Assembly (NCBI RefSeq): GCF_014839835.1
Contig: NC_071634.1
Location: forward strand, 15,606,453-15,670,452
Source: Dryobates pubescens
Lineage: Eukaryota > Chordata > Aves > Piciformes > Picidae
Length of the DNA stretch: 64,000 bases
Direction: 5' to 3'
Within the stretch, counting starts at the first letter, position 1, and each line of letters opens with the position of its first letter. A program made the translations under genes and the position numbers. Below the pieces are notes generated by a model. The model was not told the origin of the DNA, made no database searches, and worked only from the letters and a program-made list of their open reading frames with translations. Of the stretch, positions 33,301 through 44,029 are shown piece by piece.

Positions 33301-34680
33301 GCAGGCAGGAGGTGGTCTGGGCTGTGGGGGAGTTGGTGACAGGATGGAACAGATCCTGACCCAGCCTCCTGCTGCTTCTCCAGGCTTATGTCCTGCAGAC
33401 AGTGGAAGGGAAGCACCAGGACCTGAAGTACATTTCCCCTGAAATGGTAAAGGCAAAGCAGCCTCCTCTGCCCAAATCCAGCCCCCTGTGTGTCCCCCTC
33501 CTTGGTGACAAGCTTCCCCCCCACAGATGGTGGCTGTGCTGACAGGGCAGTTCAGCAGCCTCATCGAGAGCTGTGTGATCGTGGACTGCAGGTACCCCTA
33601 CGAGTACGAGGGAGGACACATCAAGGTGAGAACCATCCCTGGCCTGGGCATGGGGTGGAGGGGTTCTCAAGTCATCAAACCTCAGAAGGGTTGACCCTAC
33701 CCAGAGGGGCTGAGCTGCCCCTGAGAGGGTTTGAGGAGCCCCCCACAAAGGTCCTGAGCCTCCCACAGAGGTTGAGCAACACCCCCAAAGGTGTTGAGCC
33801 CCAAGGTACAGGAGGAATGCTGATGGTTGAAAGGAGGGAGGGGTGATGGTGCCCCTGCAGATAGGGTTGGGGGGATGCTGAGGGCAGCATTCTGAGCCCC
33901 TTTGCCCCTAGCTGAATCAGGGGGCAGGGGGGAGATGAAGGTTCCTCCTCTCCCTCCCCAGGGGGCTGTGAACCTGCCGCTGGAGCGGGACGTGGAGGAG
34001 TTCCTGCTGAAGAAGCCCATCGTGCCCTTCGATGCCAGCAAGAGGGTCATTGTCATCTTCCACTGTGAATTCTCCTCGGAGAGGGGGCCCAGGATGTGAG
34101 TTTGGGGCCCTGGTGGACAGCCCCCCAGCCACGGCCACATGCTGGCTTGGTGCCAATGCCCTGCCCCCACCCCCTGCCCCGCAGGTGCCGGTTCGTCAGG
34201 GAGAAGGACCGAGCCTGCAACGAGTACCCCAACCTCCACTACCCCGAGCTCTACGTCTTGAAGGGGGGCTACCGAGAGTTCTTCCCCCAGTACCAGGTGA
34301 GCCACCCCCTTTATTTCATCCCTCTGTGTGAGAAGGGGCGTCCTGGGCTGGGAGAGAGGTGCAAAACCTCTTTCCTCTTCCCCAAACCCTACCCTGGGCA
34401 GGGGAAGAGAGGTCTGGCTCTGAGCATCCTCTGTGGGCTGGTACCTGCAGTGGTTGGAGGGGGTGGGTTTGCCCCTGGGAGGGGCGTGGGGGCGTTCCCA
34501 CCCACAATGTGAGTGCTGATGGTGGCCATGGTTGCCCAGAGCCACTGTGAGCCCCAGGACTATCGGCCCATGCACCACGAGGACTTCAAGGAGGACCTGC
34601 GCAAGTTCCGCCTCAAGAGCCGGACCTGGGCCGGGGAACGCAGCAAGCGGGAGCTCTACAGCCGCCTCAAGAACTTCTGA
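27319..34680 (+). CDS. CDC25B: CDC25B, M-phase inducer dual-specificity phosphatase, complete
   Basis: Sixteen exons: 27319-27446, 27668-27801, 28564-28615, 29322-29363, 30003-30039, 30175-30273, 30350-30469, 30700-30834, 30945-31019, 31332-31508, 32959-33054, 33384-33446, 33527-33625, 33962-34095, 34185-34296, 34540-34680. All are GT-AG; the frame closes at 547 residues (human 580). The enzyme removes inhibitory phosphates from CDK1-cyclin B. The C-terminal rhodanese-like domain holds the HCX5R loop HCEFSSER (His453, Cys454, Arg460), so it should be active. The regulatory half has [15 protein letters not shown], a KEN box (210-212), DDGFME (236-241, like the beta-TrCP motif DDGFVD) and RRKSV around Ser320, where human CDC25B binds 14-3-3. 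Synteny with SPEF1 and AP5S1 supports B over A or C. Confidence 0.95.
29513..29785. repeat. 118-bp tandem repeat, about 2.3 copies
   Basis: ccaaacccagggctgtcccc recurs 118 bp apart (29531, 29649), within a larger tract of gtccctgtccccaaa. In CDC25B intron 4. Confidence 0.85.
31807..31935 (-). mobile_element. CR1 LINE 3' end with (AATAG)n tail
   Basis: Begins ggaatagaatagaatagacc and continues aggttggaagagcccttcaa and gcaccaagcaccccatcaag. This is a different CR1 subfamily from the attctgtg-tailed copies. In CDC25B intron 10. Confidence 0.8.
31945..32875 (+). mobile_element. CR1 LINE, longest copy (about 930 bp), includes the reverse-transcriptase 3' end
   Basis: Starts in the end of ORF2 (gttccccaggggttggggca, ttcaacatcttcattcaag) and continues through the 3' UTR to ggattggactgggtgatctc and tgccttccaccccctaccat. 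The reading frame is broken many times. In CDC25B intron 10, beside the inverted short copy. Confidence 0.9.
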
Positions 34681-35924
34681 TGGGCATGGGGGTCCCCACG
34701 CAGCCCCCCACCCCTCCCTGGGGACCTCCTTCCTTCCCAGGAGACCCCTTTCCTTCCCAGGAGACCCTCACTGCTCCTGGGGCTACCATCAAGCACCATC
34801 TTCCAGCCTGAAACCTGGCCACCCCCTGCCCTCCTCTGCACAGTGCCCTTCAGAGCAGCAGGGGGGCAGGGTTGTGGTTTGACCCCTTTTCTTCAACCCA
34901 AAAAAGGGGTTAGGGTTTACCCTAACTGGTGGCTGGGGGTGGCTGTAGCAGAGGATGGGGACATGACAGTCCTGGGACTGTTCCCAAGTCACTGCCAGGT
35001 TCAGCCTTCCTCTGGGGCCTGAGCCAAGGGACCCCCTTCCCCTTGCACCCTGGGCCAAAGAGGGGACTGTGCCAAACCTGAGAAAGCCACTTGAGCCCTG
35101 GGGTGGTCATGGAGCTGGGCAGACCCTCTCTAGGGCTGGGTGCCCCTCAGGGAGGGTGAGGAGTGGCCCAGGAGGGGTTTAAGTGGCAGAATTAGCTGTA
35201 AAGCACTTAAAGCTCCTCGGCAGCTGAGTGGGTGCTACAGAGGTGGGTGTGGGGGGGTGCCCCTCATAACTGTCACTGACTGCTTCAGCCTGGGGTTGTT
35301 TGGGGGGAGCTGGACCCCTTATTTAAAGTAGTTTGTTCTCTGGTTAACTTTGTGGGGCAGGAGGGGCTTCACCCTGACCCTGGAGCTGGGCAACCCAGTG
35401 GGTTGCCGTGGTGTCGGGCAAGCACTTGCCTGGAAGGGGTGAGCTGGGGAGGGTGGGCAGCGTGTCCCTGGCCCAGAACTGCCACCGTGGGGCTGTCCTC
35501 ATGTATTCTGTTCTTTGGCTTTTTTTTACACTTGTTTAAAGACTCCTCCTTCAGGAGAGAGAACAAATCCCTGTCCTGCTCTGTGACTGCACCACAAAGT
35601 GAAGGGGCTACAGGAGTTTGGTGGCCCTGGCTTAGCCCAGAGACAGCTGTGCCCTGGGCTGGTCACCAGCAGTGTGGGCTGCAGGGGCAGAGAGGGGATT
35701 CTGTCCCTCTGCTGAGACCCCCACTGCAGTGTTGGAGTCCGCCCTGGAGTGCTCAGCACAGCACCAACAGGGAGCTGTTGGAGTGGGGCCAGAGGAGGTC
35801 ACAGCAATGCTGCTGTGAGGCCAGGCTCAGAGTTGGGGTTTTGCCTGGGGAAGGCTCCGGGGGGACCTTCTGGTGGGCTTTCAGTGCTTAAAGGGGAAGG
35901 CAGCTCCTCAGTGGAGGTTGGGGA
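34681..35924 (+). other. CDC25B 3' UTR and intergenic sequence
   Basis: Unique sequence after the CDC25B stop. It includes AT-rich patches (ttatttaaagtag near 35320; ttttttttacacttg near 35520) that may lie near the 3' end. No AATAAA or ATTAAA was found, so the cleavage site is not fixed. Confidence 0.5.
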
Positions 35925-36010
35925 GACCCTGGCCCAGGTTGCCCAGCGGGGCGGTAGATGCCTCACGGCTGGCACCATTGCAGGTCAGGTTGGTTGAGGT
36001 TCTGAGCATG
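35925..36010 (+). mobile_element. Short CR1 fragment
   Basis: ccctggcccaggttgcccag followed by a degraded CR1 3' end. It lies just upstream of the AP5S1 promoter. Confidence 0.55.
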
Positions 36011-36059
36011 CTGCTCCCTGCACCCCTATGCCAGCCCAGACTTCCGCCTTCCTCTTCCG

Positions 36060-36349
36060 CCCACCGGCTGCTAGCCGCCAGTCAGCGCGCGCTCGCGTCG
36101 TCTCGGCCAATCACGGCGCCCCTCCCGTGCAGTGGGTGGGCACCAAGTTCCCCCCTACCCCCCGCCGCCCAACCAATCCCCGCCGCCTCTGCCCACTCAT
36201 CGGCCAACCCGCGCCGCTCCCGCGAGCTGCGCCGATCCCAGCGGAGCCCCCGCGGCCCCTGCTGACCAATAGCAACTTGCGGGAGGAGCGGCTCGGCTCC
36301 GCCCCACGCCGCGGGCCCGGGCGCGGGCCGGGGGTCCCGCGGCGCTGCC
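36060..36349 (+). promoter_or_regulatory. AP5S1 CpG promoter with three CCAAT boxes
   Basis: CG-dense, TATA-less block with CCAAT at 36107, 36173 and 36266, all in gene orientation and spaced 66 and 93 bp. This arrangement is typical of NF-Y driven housekeeping promoters. Confidence 0.6.
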
Positions 36350-37641
36350 ATGGTGCGCGCGCTCGTGCTGCTGGCGCTGGGCGGCCCCGAGACCCCCGGC
36401 CCCGCCCCTTCGGGCCGCGCCCCCTGCCGCGTGCTGTACGCGCGAACCTTCGGAAGCCCTCCCGAGCCGGGGACCCCCCCCCGGCAGCGCCTTCGCCGTA
36501 AGGAGCAGCTGCTGGCCGTGGCCAGGTACCGGGGACCCCCTGCCGCCCACCCCGGGGATGCGGCTGGGATCGGGCTGGGATCCCCGGGGTGGGAATCCTC
36601 CCCTCGTGGGACATCCCCCTTCAGTGACACCCCCATCGCGGGACCCTCCCTCGCCGTGGGACCCCATCCTCCGTGCGAGCCTTCTCTCGGTGGTCCCTCC
36701 TCTTCCGTGGGCCCCCCCGGTCCAAGGGACACGCCGCTCCGTGGGACCCTTCCCGCGGATGCTGTGCCATGTGGGACCCCCTGCACTATGACCCTCCCCT
36801 TCCTGGAACCCCCAGATTTATGATCCGCCCCCCCCTAGTCCTCCTGAGCACCCTAGGGTGGTGGCACCCCACTCCCTTGGACTTCCTTGGTGGCTCGGGG
36901 CTCGGTGGGACCCTCAGCATCCCCCCCTTCCTGGGACCCTTAGGGTGGTGACACCTCCCCCTTCCATGGGATCCCACCCTCCTTCGTGGGGATGCCAAAC
37001 TCAGTGGGACCCCCCCCCATTCTCCTCGGGGCTGCTGGGTTCAGTGGGACCCCCCCCCCAGGACCTTCATGCCACTTGGTGGGGGGGCAGAGCTTGGCAA
37101 GACCCCCAGGGCCGTGATCCCACGGCCCTGGGGGTCTTGCCAAGCTCTGCCCCCCCCCCCCCCCCCAAATGGTGACCCACCTAAACATGGGGTGGGGTCT
37201 CCCTTCTCTTCCAGACAAGTGGCCTCCCAGTGCCGCCTCCTCCAGTCGTCCTCAGCTCGCCCCTTGTCCCCCCAACTCCCCCAGCTCCCAGACGACCCCA
37301 TCCCTCTCCAGGACGCCCCAGGGGGGCTTTTCCAGCTGCCCCCTGGCGACCCCTTCCCCGAGAGGGTGACAGTGGCCTGGCTGTCAGTGGTGGCCGTCGC
37401 CTTGGCCTTGGTTTGTGACCCCCAGGAGAACCTTTCGCTGGCCGAGATCACCTTACGCCGCTTGGCTCCTCGTCTGCTCCACTCCCTGCACCTCCTGGGC
37501 CCCGGTGCCGATGTCCTGCTGCGACCTGAGGTGGCTGATGGGCTCCTGGATCGGCTCCTGCCTCATGGGGAGATGCTTTTCCTCAACCAGCATTTCCTCC
37601 AAGCTGTAGACCGAGAGCTGGGCATCAAAATAGTTCGTTGA
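36350..37641 (+). CDS. AP5S1: AP5S1, AP-5 adaptor complex sigma subunit, complete
   Basis: Two exons, 36350-36525 and 37215-37641, with phase AG|A. They give 200 residues, the same length as human AP5S1. Start MVRALVLLALGG; then ARTFGSP, KEQLLAVARQVASQCRLL, ERVTVAWLSVVAVALALVCD, ADVLLRPEVADGLLDRLLP and the end ELGIKIVR. The protein is the small longin-like subunit of AP-5, which works with SPG11/SPG15 on late endosomes and lysosomes. An AATAAA lies 79 bases after the stop. The intron contains a perfect 36-bp inverted repeat. Confidence 0.95.
37081..37156. repeat. Perfect inverted repeat (36-bp arms, 4-base loop)
   Basis: The left arm 37081-37116 (begins with seven G, contains agcttggcaagaccccc) is the exact reverse complement of 37121-37156, separated by atcc. 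A run of C follows. It sits 58 bp before the AP5S1 exon 2 acceptor. Confidence 0.95.
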
Positions 37642-37719
37642 GCTGAGACTCAGCATCGTGCTGGGGGGGAGAGGGGCTGAGCCCCAAGGGGGGGATGGTC
37701 CAGAGCCAAGTGGCTTGAG

Positions 37720-37725
37720 AATAAA
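37720..37725 (+). terminator. Poly(A) signal AATAAA, AP5S1
   Basis: Canonical hexamer 79 bases after the AP5S1 stop codon. Confidence 0.75.
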
Positions 37726-37802
37726 AGAGCAAAGAGCCACCAAAAGAAAGAGCAAGGTCGAGTCCATTGATCCCTCTCGATGCCTTCTAGTGCAAGGGAG
37801 AG

Positions 37803-37857
37803 TTGGAACTCGGTGATCTTGGAGGTCCCTTCCAACCCAAAGCATTCTATGGAGCAA
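37803..37857 (+). mobile_element. CR1 3' tail
   Basis: ttggaactcggtgatcttgg, then ggtcccttccaacccaaagc and the tail attctatgg. Only about 55 bp remain. Confidence 0.75.
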
Positions 37858-37936
37858 GAGGTCTGAGGGGCACCAAGTGTTGTGTCCACGGTTAGGAAGC
37901 GTGGGGGTGGCTGAGGGGACAGTAAGGCTGGCTTGG

Positions 37937-38080
37937 GACCTGGCTGAAGGACAGAGCTCAGCAGTGCAGGGAGGGCTGGAGCTCACCTTGGCCCTCCCTG
38001 GCTCCTGAGACCTGGCTGAAGGACAGAGCTCAGCAGTGCAGGGAGGGCTGGAGCTCACCTTGGCCCTCCCTGGCTCCTGT
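37937..38080. repeat. 72-bp tandem duplication
   Basis: Two nearly identical units starting gacctggctgaaggacagag at 37937 and 38009, covering the start of the adjoining CR1 piece. Confidence 0.9.
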
Positions 38081-38255
38081 CTTCCTCAACATCTTCGTGG
38101 GTGAAGGGACAGAGGTGAACCCTCAGCCAGCTGGTTGATGGTACAGAACTGGTTGTGGCCCTGGGCAGCCTGCTCTGGGTGCCCTGCTTTAGCAGGGGGG
38201 GTGGGCTGGATGATCTCCAGCCACAGTCCCTTCCAACCATGCTGGGAGCCTGGGA
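38080..38255 (+). mobile_element. CR1 LINE fragment, internally deleted
   Basis: cttcctcaacatcttcgtgg comes from the end of ORF2; then comes the extreme 3' end with gccctgctttagcagggggg and ggatgatctccagccacagt. The long segment between them, present in the 31945 copy, is missing. Confidence 0.75.
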
Positions 38256-39196
38256 TAAAAATCCATCTGGAGCTGGGATGGTGCCACCTTCCTGCCACCT
38301 TCGTGCTCACAGGATGGTGGGGGGTGGCTCCACAGGTCATACATGGACAGCAAAAAGAGGCTGGTTGTGCCCAACCTCTGCCAGCTGGCACCAGGATGGG
38401 TGCTGGGTGCCCTCATCCCCTCCACACGAGGGACCCTGGGTTGGAGTGTCCCCAGCTGGGTGCTGTGGGGCTGGTGGAGGGTGCCCAGAGCAACAGCCAC
38501 AGGTCAGGAAGGCTGGAGATGGTCACCTTGGGACAGCAGGGACCTCTGGGGACATGGCACAGCTGGCCCTGGTGCCCCAGGGTCCCCAAGCTGGAGCATG
38601 AAATAACCGGGCAGTGGGACAGGAGGTGGCCCTGGGCCTGGCACAGCGGAGTGGCTGTCCCCAGACGGTGCCTCTTGGGGTGGGTGAGATGTGAGGGACA
38701 CCCTGGGAGGTGACAACAGCAGCCCATGGAGCTCTGCAGGGCACAGGTCCTGTCCTGGCAGTTGCTGGGTGCCAGGGGAACCACCACCGGTGTGCCAGAG
38801 ATGGGCTGGGTGCTGCCTGGCCCTGTGTAGGGGCTGCCCGAGGGGGGCAGGCCCCAGAATGTCTCCCCAGTGACCACAGCAGTAAAGCTGAGGGGGCAGT
38901 GGGCAGCAGAGGTGGTGGGCATTCGTCTGGGCTGGGTCTTGCTGGCCGTGATGCCAGCTGGGCACACTTGTGGGTGCTGCAGGCAGGTCCCTGTGCCCCC
39001 CTCCCACCACGCTCACAGGGCCAGGGGCCAGATCTGCCCCTCCCATGCCACTTGCAGGACCCCCACAGCACGAGAGCTTGATGCCAACCAAGGTGCCCAA
39101 GGCTGGGGGACGCCTGGCTGTGTTCTGGGCGGGGGTGGAGCCAGCCCCCCCGGCAGGGCGGGCGAGAGGCAGGCGGAGGAGGTGCGGTGGGAGTGG
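38256..39196. other. Intergenic, downstream of AP5S1 and the lectin gene
   Basis: In human this position is followed by MAVS. No CARD, transmembrane or other MAVS-like segment was recognised. Overlapping minus-strand open frames of 180-300 codons exist but show no family signature or shared splice sites. Confidence 0.5.
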
Positions 39197-39202
39197 TTTA
39201 AT
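39197..39202 (-). terminator. Poly(A) signal ATTAAA (minus strand), lectin gene
   Basis: TTTAAT on the plus strand, about 260 bases after the lectin stop codon. Confidence 0.45.
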
Positions 39203-39461
39203 GGCAGCTGGGCAGGGGGCTCCGGGTGCGGGGGTGGCACCGGCATGCAGGAGGCATTGGCAGCGTCGGGGCCTGGGCATCAGTCTGGGAGCTGCCCCGC
39301 TTCGAGGGGGAGCAGAGGTCCCCGGGAGGGTCGCCCAGGCAGGGCAAGGGACCGGTAGTGTGGCTGGCAGCGTGGTTGGCGTCGGACGCAGCGGTGTGGC
39401 TGGCAGCGTGGCTGCCGGTGGATCTGGCACCATGGACATCCCCGTGGCTGGCACCGTGGCG

Positions 39462-42400
39462 TCAGGGTGGCATCAGGCTCCTCTTGCAGATCCAGGGGAA
39501 GGTGAAGTTGCAGTTGTGGTCGTTCCAGAGCCCGTTGCCAACAGGGTGGATCTGGGCACAGCTCTCCTGGCCCCACCGCCCGTGGTCGGTGCTGTCCGGC
39601 TGCCCTGGCGCCCAGAAACTGCCAGAGCTGGGGTCAATGTGTGTGTGTGGGGGTGTGCCAGAGGTGCCAGGCACCCCCTGGTCCCCCCCCCACCCCCCTG
39701 CTCACCTCTGGGCCTCAGAGTAGGTGGTGCCATCCACCCAGCGCCAGGAGTTCCCCGGGCCAGTGGCCTCCAGTCCGATCCAGTACGAGCCTCCCCGTGC
39801 CTCCCGTGCCAGGTAGTCCTGTGGGGCAGGGCATGGGGGTGGGCAGGGAGGCACAGCAGGGGGCATGGGCAGGACAGGGCTGTGGGCAGGAGGAGGTGTT
39901 GATGGGTGCCCAGACAGGAGGGTACATGGGCAAGAGAAAGGTATCAAGGGGTGCATGGGCAGGAGGATGCCAAAGCAGAGGGTATCAAGGGGTGCATGGG
40001 CAGGAGAGTGCCCAAGCAGAGGGTATCAAGGGGTGCATGGGCAGGAGGGTGCCCAAGCAGAGGGTATCTCAAGGGGTGCATGGGCAGGAGAGTGCCCAAG
40101 CAGAGTGTATCAAGGGGTGCATGGGCAGGAGGGTGCCCAAGCAGAGGGTATCTCAAGGGGTGCATGGGCAGGAGGATGCTCAAGCAGAGGGTATCTCAAG
40201 GGGTGCATGGGCAGGAGAGTGCCCAAGCAGAGTGTATCAAGGGGGGCATGGGCAGGAGGATGCTCAAGCAGAGGGTATCAAGGGGTGCCTGGGCAGGAGG
40301 ATGTTCAAGCAGAGGGTATCAAGGGCTGCATGGGCAGGAGGATGCTCAAGCAGAGGGTATCAAGGGCTGCATGGGCAGGAGGATGCTCAAGCAGGAGGTG
40401 TCAATGGGTGTGTGGGCAGCAGGGGTCAGTGGGCGCTGTGCCCGCCGGGGGCTGTGCCCGCTGGGGGGTGCCAGCCGCCTGCCCACCTGCTCGTCGGCGC
40501 TGGTGACGGAGGTGAGGTGCGAGTGCGCCGAGCGGCAGGCAGCCTCTGCGTCCACCCAGCTCTTGCGGTCGGCCGAGAAGAAGTAAATCATCCCCGCGTG
40601 GTACCTCCAGCCCAGCGACAGCCCCTGCAGCCACTGCCCTGCGGAGGGGGCAGCCCTGGGTCAGGGTGCCAGCTGCCCGGGCCAGGGCCGCTCGGGGACG
40701 GCTGCCAGCCCCGCTCCCAGGCACCTTACCGAGCCGGTCCCTGCGTCTCTGCGCCGCTGCTGGGCTCTCGACGAAGCTCGGGGGACCTGCCGTGGGGTCA
40801 GGGAGAGGAGATGGCAGTGGGCTGGTTGGCATCACGGGCGGGGGACAATAGCTGGGTGGCAGAGGTTGGTGACAGGGGCTGGGGACGGGGAAGGAGGGCA
40901 GGGGCTGGGGACAGGGGCTGAGGACAAGGGCTGGGGACGGGGAAGGAGGACAGGGGCTGGGGACAGGGGCTGGGGACAAGGGCTGGGGACAGGGAAGGAG
41001 GACAGGGGCTGGGGACAAGGGCTGGGGACAGGGAAGGAGGACAGGGGCTGGGGACAAGGGCTGGGGACAGGGAAGGAGGACAGGGGCTGGGGACAAGGGC
41101 TGGGGACAAGGGCTGGGGACAGGGAAGGAGGGCAGGAGCTGGGGACAGGGGCTGGGGACAGGGACTGGGGACAGGGAAGGAGGACAGGGGCTGGGGACAG
41201 GGGCTGGGGACAGGGAAGGAGGGCAGGGGCTGGGGACAGGGAAGGAGGGCAGGGGCTGGGGACAGGAGCTGGGGACAGGGAAGGAGGGCAGGGGCTGGGG
41301 ACAGGGGCTGGGGACAGGGACTGGGGACAGGGAAGGAGGGCAGGAGCTGGGGACAGGAGCTGCAGGCAGGACATAGGGATAAAGGCTGGGGACAGGCAAT
41401 GGGGACAAAAGCTGGGGACAAGAGCTGGGGACATTGAAGATAGGGAACAGGGTCTGGGGAGAGGAAAGGGAGGGCAGGGGTACAGAGAGCAGCCCACAGG
41501 GTCCCACTCACTGTTGGGGTCTAGCAGCCCAGAGGTGCCAGCTGCTGCCAGCTCTGCCCGCGCTTCCCACAGCTCCGCCTGGCTCTGCACATCTGCCCCA
41601 CAGCGACACAGAGACCTCATAACTGCTCACAGCACCATCAGCCCCAGCTCCACAGCTGCTCCCACCACAGCCCCTGCCCCACAGCACCACAGAGCCCTGC
41701 CCCACAGCCCCCCAGCTGCTCCCACCACCCCCACGTGGTGATTAGATCAGAGGGCTGGAGCTGCTCTGCTCTGAGGGCAGGCTGAGGGAGCTGGGGTTGT
41801 GCAGGCTGGAGAGGAGAAGGCTCCCAGGAGACCTCATTGTGGCCTTCCAGGATCTGCAGGGGGCTCCAAGAAAGCTGGGGAGGGACTTTTGAGGGTGTCA
41901 GGGAGGGATAGGACTGGGGGGGATGGAGCAAAACTAGAAGTGGGGAGATTGAGATTGGCTGTGAGGAAGAAGTTGTTGCCCATGAGGGTGGTGAGAGCCT
42001 GGCACAGGTTGCCCAGGGAGGTGGTGGCAGCCTCCTGCCTGGAGGTGTTTGCAGCCAGGCTGGAGGTGGCTGTGAGCAACCTGCTGTGGTGTGAGGTGTC
42101 CCTGCCCATGGCAGGGGGTTGGAGCTGGCTGAGCCTTGAGGCCCATTCCAGCCCTGACAGTTCTGATTCTCTCTGTCCCCCTGCCCCACATCATCACAGA
42201 CCCCACAGCCGCTCCCATCACAACCATGTCCCCTGCCCCACAGCACCATGGAGCCCCCATAGCTGCCCCCCCCCCATCCTGCAGCCCCCTGCACCTCTGC
42301 CCAGGAGGGGAGAGGGGTGCCAGGGGCTGTCTCCCCGCCCCCCAGCAGCCCCGTGGCTGTGCACAGCCCGGTGGCACTTACGCAAGGCGATGATGACAGC

Positions 42401-42723
42401 CAGGGCAGCTCCCAGCACCAGGACCACCGCTGTGCCCACCGCCAGGACGGTGCCCACGGCCCAGCGGGGTGTGGCTGGACGGGACCTGGGCGCCGGCGCT
42501 GCGGAGGAGAAGCCAGAGATGCCCTCAGCCACCCTGGCACTGCCAGCTGTGGGGGGTTGAAATTACTCCCCACCGGGAGAGGCGCTGGCCAGGGGCAGAG
42601 GTACACCCCCACGCCCTCCCCCTCCCCCCCCAGCGTGCCAAGGTGCCAGGGCTCACCTCGGGGGGGGCTGGGTGGGTAGTGGATCTGCAGGGTCTCGTAC
42701 AGGTCTGGTCCCCCGGCGGCCAT
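39462..42723 (-). CDS. Type II transmembrane C-type lectin, galactose (QPD) type, complete
   Basis: Seven exons on the minus strand: 42657-42723, 42382-42498, 41512-41592, 40730-40786, 40487-40638, 39706-39818, 39462-39618. The phases close at 247 residues. Order: a 35-residue cytoplasmic tail with DLYETL (a YxxPhi-type sorting motif near residue 9), a transmembrane helix (about 36-61), a short stalk (62-107) and one C-type lectin domain (108-243) spread over three exons as in the ASGR/CD209/FCER2 group. Visible signatures: WIGL (171-174), QPD (202-204), WND (227-229) and four core cysteines (142, 216, 232, 240). The extra N-terminal cysteine pair of long-form domains is absent. QPD with WND predicts Ca-dependent binding of galactose/GalNAc; this is inference. 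I do not assign an orthologue. Confidence 0.85.
39935..40420. repeat. 41-43-bp minisatellite, about 11 copies
   Basis: The unit contains ggggtgcatgggcaggagg and caagcagagggtatc, for example at 39948, 39989 and 40030. Length variants come from an extra tc. In the lectin intron between the first and second domain exons. Confidence 0.9.
40860..41425. repeat. G-rich minisatellite of ggctggggaca units
   Basis: Units such as ggctggggacaggggctgg and ggctggggacagggaaggag recur in mixed 14- and 26-bp steps over about 560 bp. In the lectin stalk intron. Proline-rich minus-strand frames through it are products of the repeat. Confidence 0.9.
41745..42168 (+). mobile_element. CR1 LINE 3' fragment, about 420 bp
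   Basis: Same subfamily as the HSPA12B pair: begins near gagggctggagctgctctgc, ends ccctgacagttctgattct. In the lectin intron between the membrane and stalk exons, antisense to the gene. Confidence 0.92.
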
Positions 42724-43264
42724 CCCTGGGGAGCTGCTTCCTGCTGGAGCCTTGGCACACGCTGAAAGTGCCAGGAAAGGGAAGCCAGCAGCTGGGCAAC
42801 CCACCACAGTCTGTGGGTGTCAGTTCCTGCTGCCAGGCAGGGTGTCAGGCGTGTGCCCCCCCGCCCCGGGTGGCATCATCTGCTGACGAGTGGCACCTGA
42901 CCGCCACTGGCACCCTGGGTTTGTCCCAGAGCTACTTGTGTTCCCACCCTTGGAGGCAGAAGTGGTTGGGGAGATCCCTGAATACCAGCAGGGAGCCAGC
43001 TTCTCACTATCATCATCACCATCATCATCATTCAGGGGTTGGGAGAACCCCTGAATCCCAGGAGGGAGCCAGCTCCTCACCACCATCATCATGATCATCA
43101 TGAATTGAGGGAACCCCTGAACTTCAGGAGCAAACCAACTCTTCCTCCTCCCCATCCCCATCCTCCTCATCATCATCATTATTCAGCAATCAAGGGGACC
43201 CCTGAACTCCAGGAGAGAGCCAACTCCTCCTCCTCCCCATCATCATTTGTGGGTCCACCTCCAA
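42724..43264. other. Lectin upstream region
   Basis: Unique sequence then short (catcat)n-type runs near 43005-43035 and 43080-43180 joined to a repeated ggagagccaactcctc phrase. No TATA box or CpG island marks the lectin start. Confidence 0.5.
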
Positions 43265-43675
43265 GGAAGGGTCCATGCCAGCTGTGGTGTCCACCCCCAG
43301 GCAGGGTCCATCCCAGCTGTGGTGTCCATCCCAGCTGTGGTGTCCATCCCAGCTGTGGTGTCCACCCCCAGGCAGGGTCCATCCCAGCTGTGGTGTCCAT
43401 CCCAGCTGTGGTGTCCACCCCCAGGCAGGGTCCATCCCAGCTGTGGTGTCCATCCCAGCTGTGGTGTCCACCCCCAGGCAGGGTCCATCCCAGCTGTGGT
43501 GTCCATCCCAGCTGTGGTGTCCACCCCCGGGCAGGGTCCATCCCAGCTGTGGTGTCCACCCCCGGGCAGGGTCCATCCCAGCTGTGGTGTCCACCCCCGG
43601 GCAGGGTCCATCCCAGCTGTGGTGTCCATCCCAGCTGTGGTGTCCACCCCCAGGCAGGGTCCATCCCAGCTGTGG
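43265..43675. repeat. Nested minisatellite of ccatcccagctgtggtgt units
   Basis: An 18-bp core (ccatcccagctgtggtgt) alternates with a ccacccccaggcagggt spacer, giving mixed 18- and 35-bp steps over about 410 bp, with ccccgggcagggt variants in the middle. Confidence 0.92.
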
Positions 43676-43964
43676 TGTGTTCAGGGGCACAGCAGCACCC
43701 AATCCATGAGCTCCACTGAGGTCCTGAGCCGTGTGGGACGTCAGAGGACAAGAGGATGCGGGCAGGGGCTGTGGTGTTGTGAAAGAGGGTGAGTCAGGGC
43801 CGGTGTGCCCATCACCAAGAGCTGGATGGTGCTGGAGAAGTGACCAAAGGAAGAGGAAGCAGCCGGGCAGGAGGAAGGAAGCTTCGGCTGCGGCTTGCAC
43901 AAGCAGCAAACCTGAGGGGCACAGAACGTCTGGAGGTGGAAGAGCCCCACCAGGACCACCCCTG

Positions 43965-44026
43965 TGAGGAGCAGGGGGTTGGACTCGAGGATCTGGATGG
44001 ATCCCTTCCAACTGGGGATTCTCTGC
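43965..44026 (+). mobile_element. CR1 3' tail
   Basis: gcagggggttggactcgagg through tcccttccaactggggattc. About 60 bp. Confidence 0.75.
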
Positions 44027-44029
44027 GAG

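Noticed and set aside
38413-39454. Overlapping minus-strand frames of 184-316 codons downstream of the lectin gene
   Set aside because: No conserved domain, no supporting splice sites, and three overlapping frames are equally open, as expected from GC-rich sequence.
43265-43675. Regular repeat-spacer pattern resembling a CRISPR array
   Set aside because: The 'spacers' are themselves repeated, there are no cas genes and the genome is eukaryotic; it is a minisatellite.
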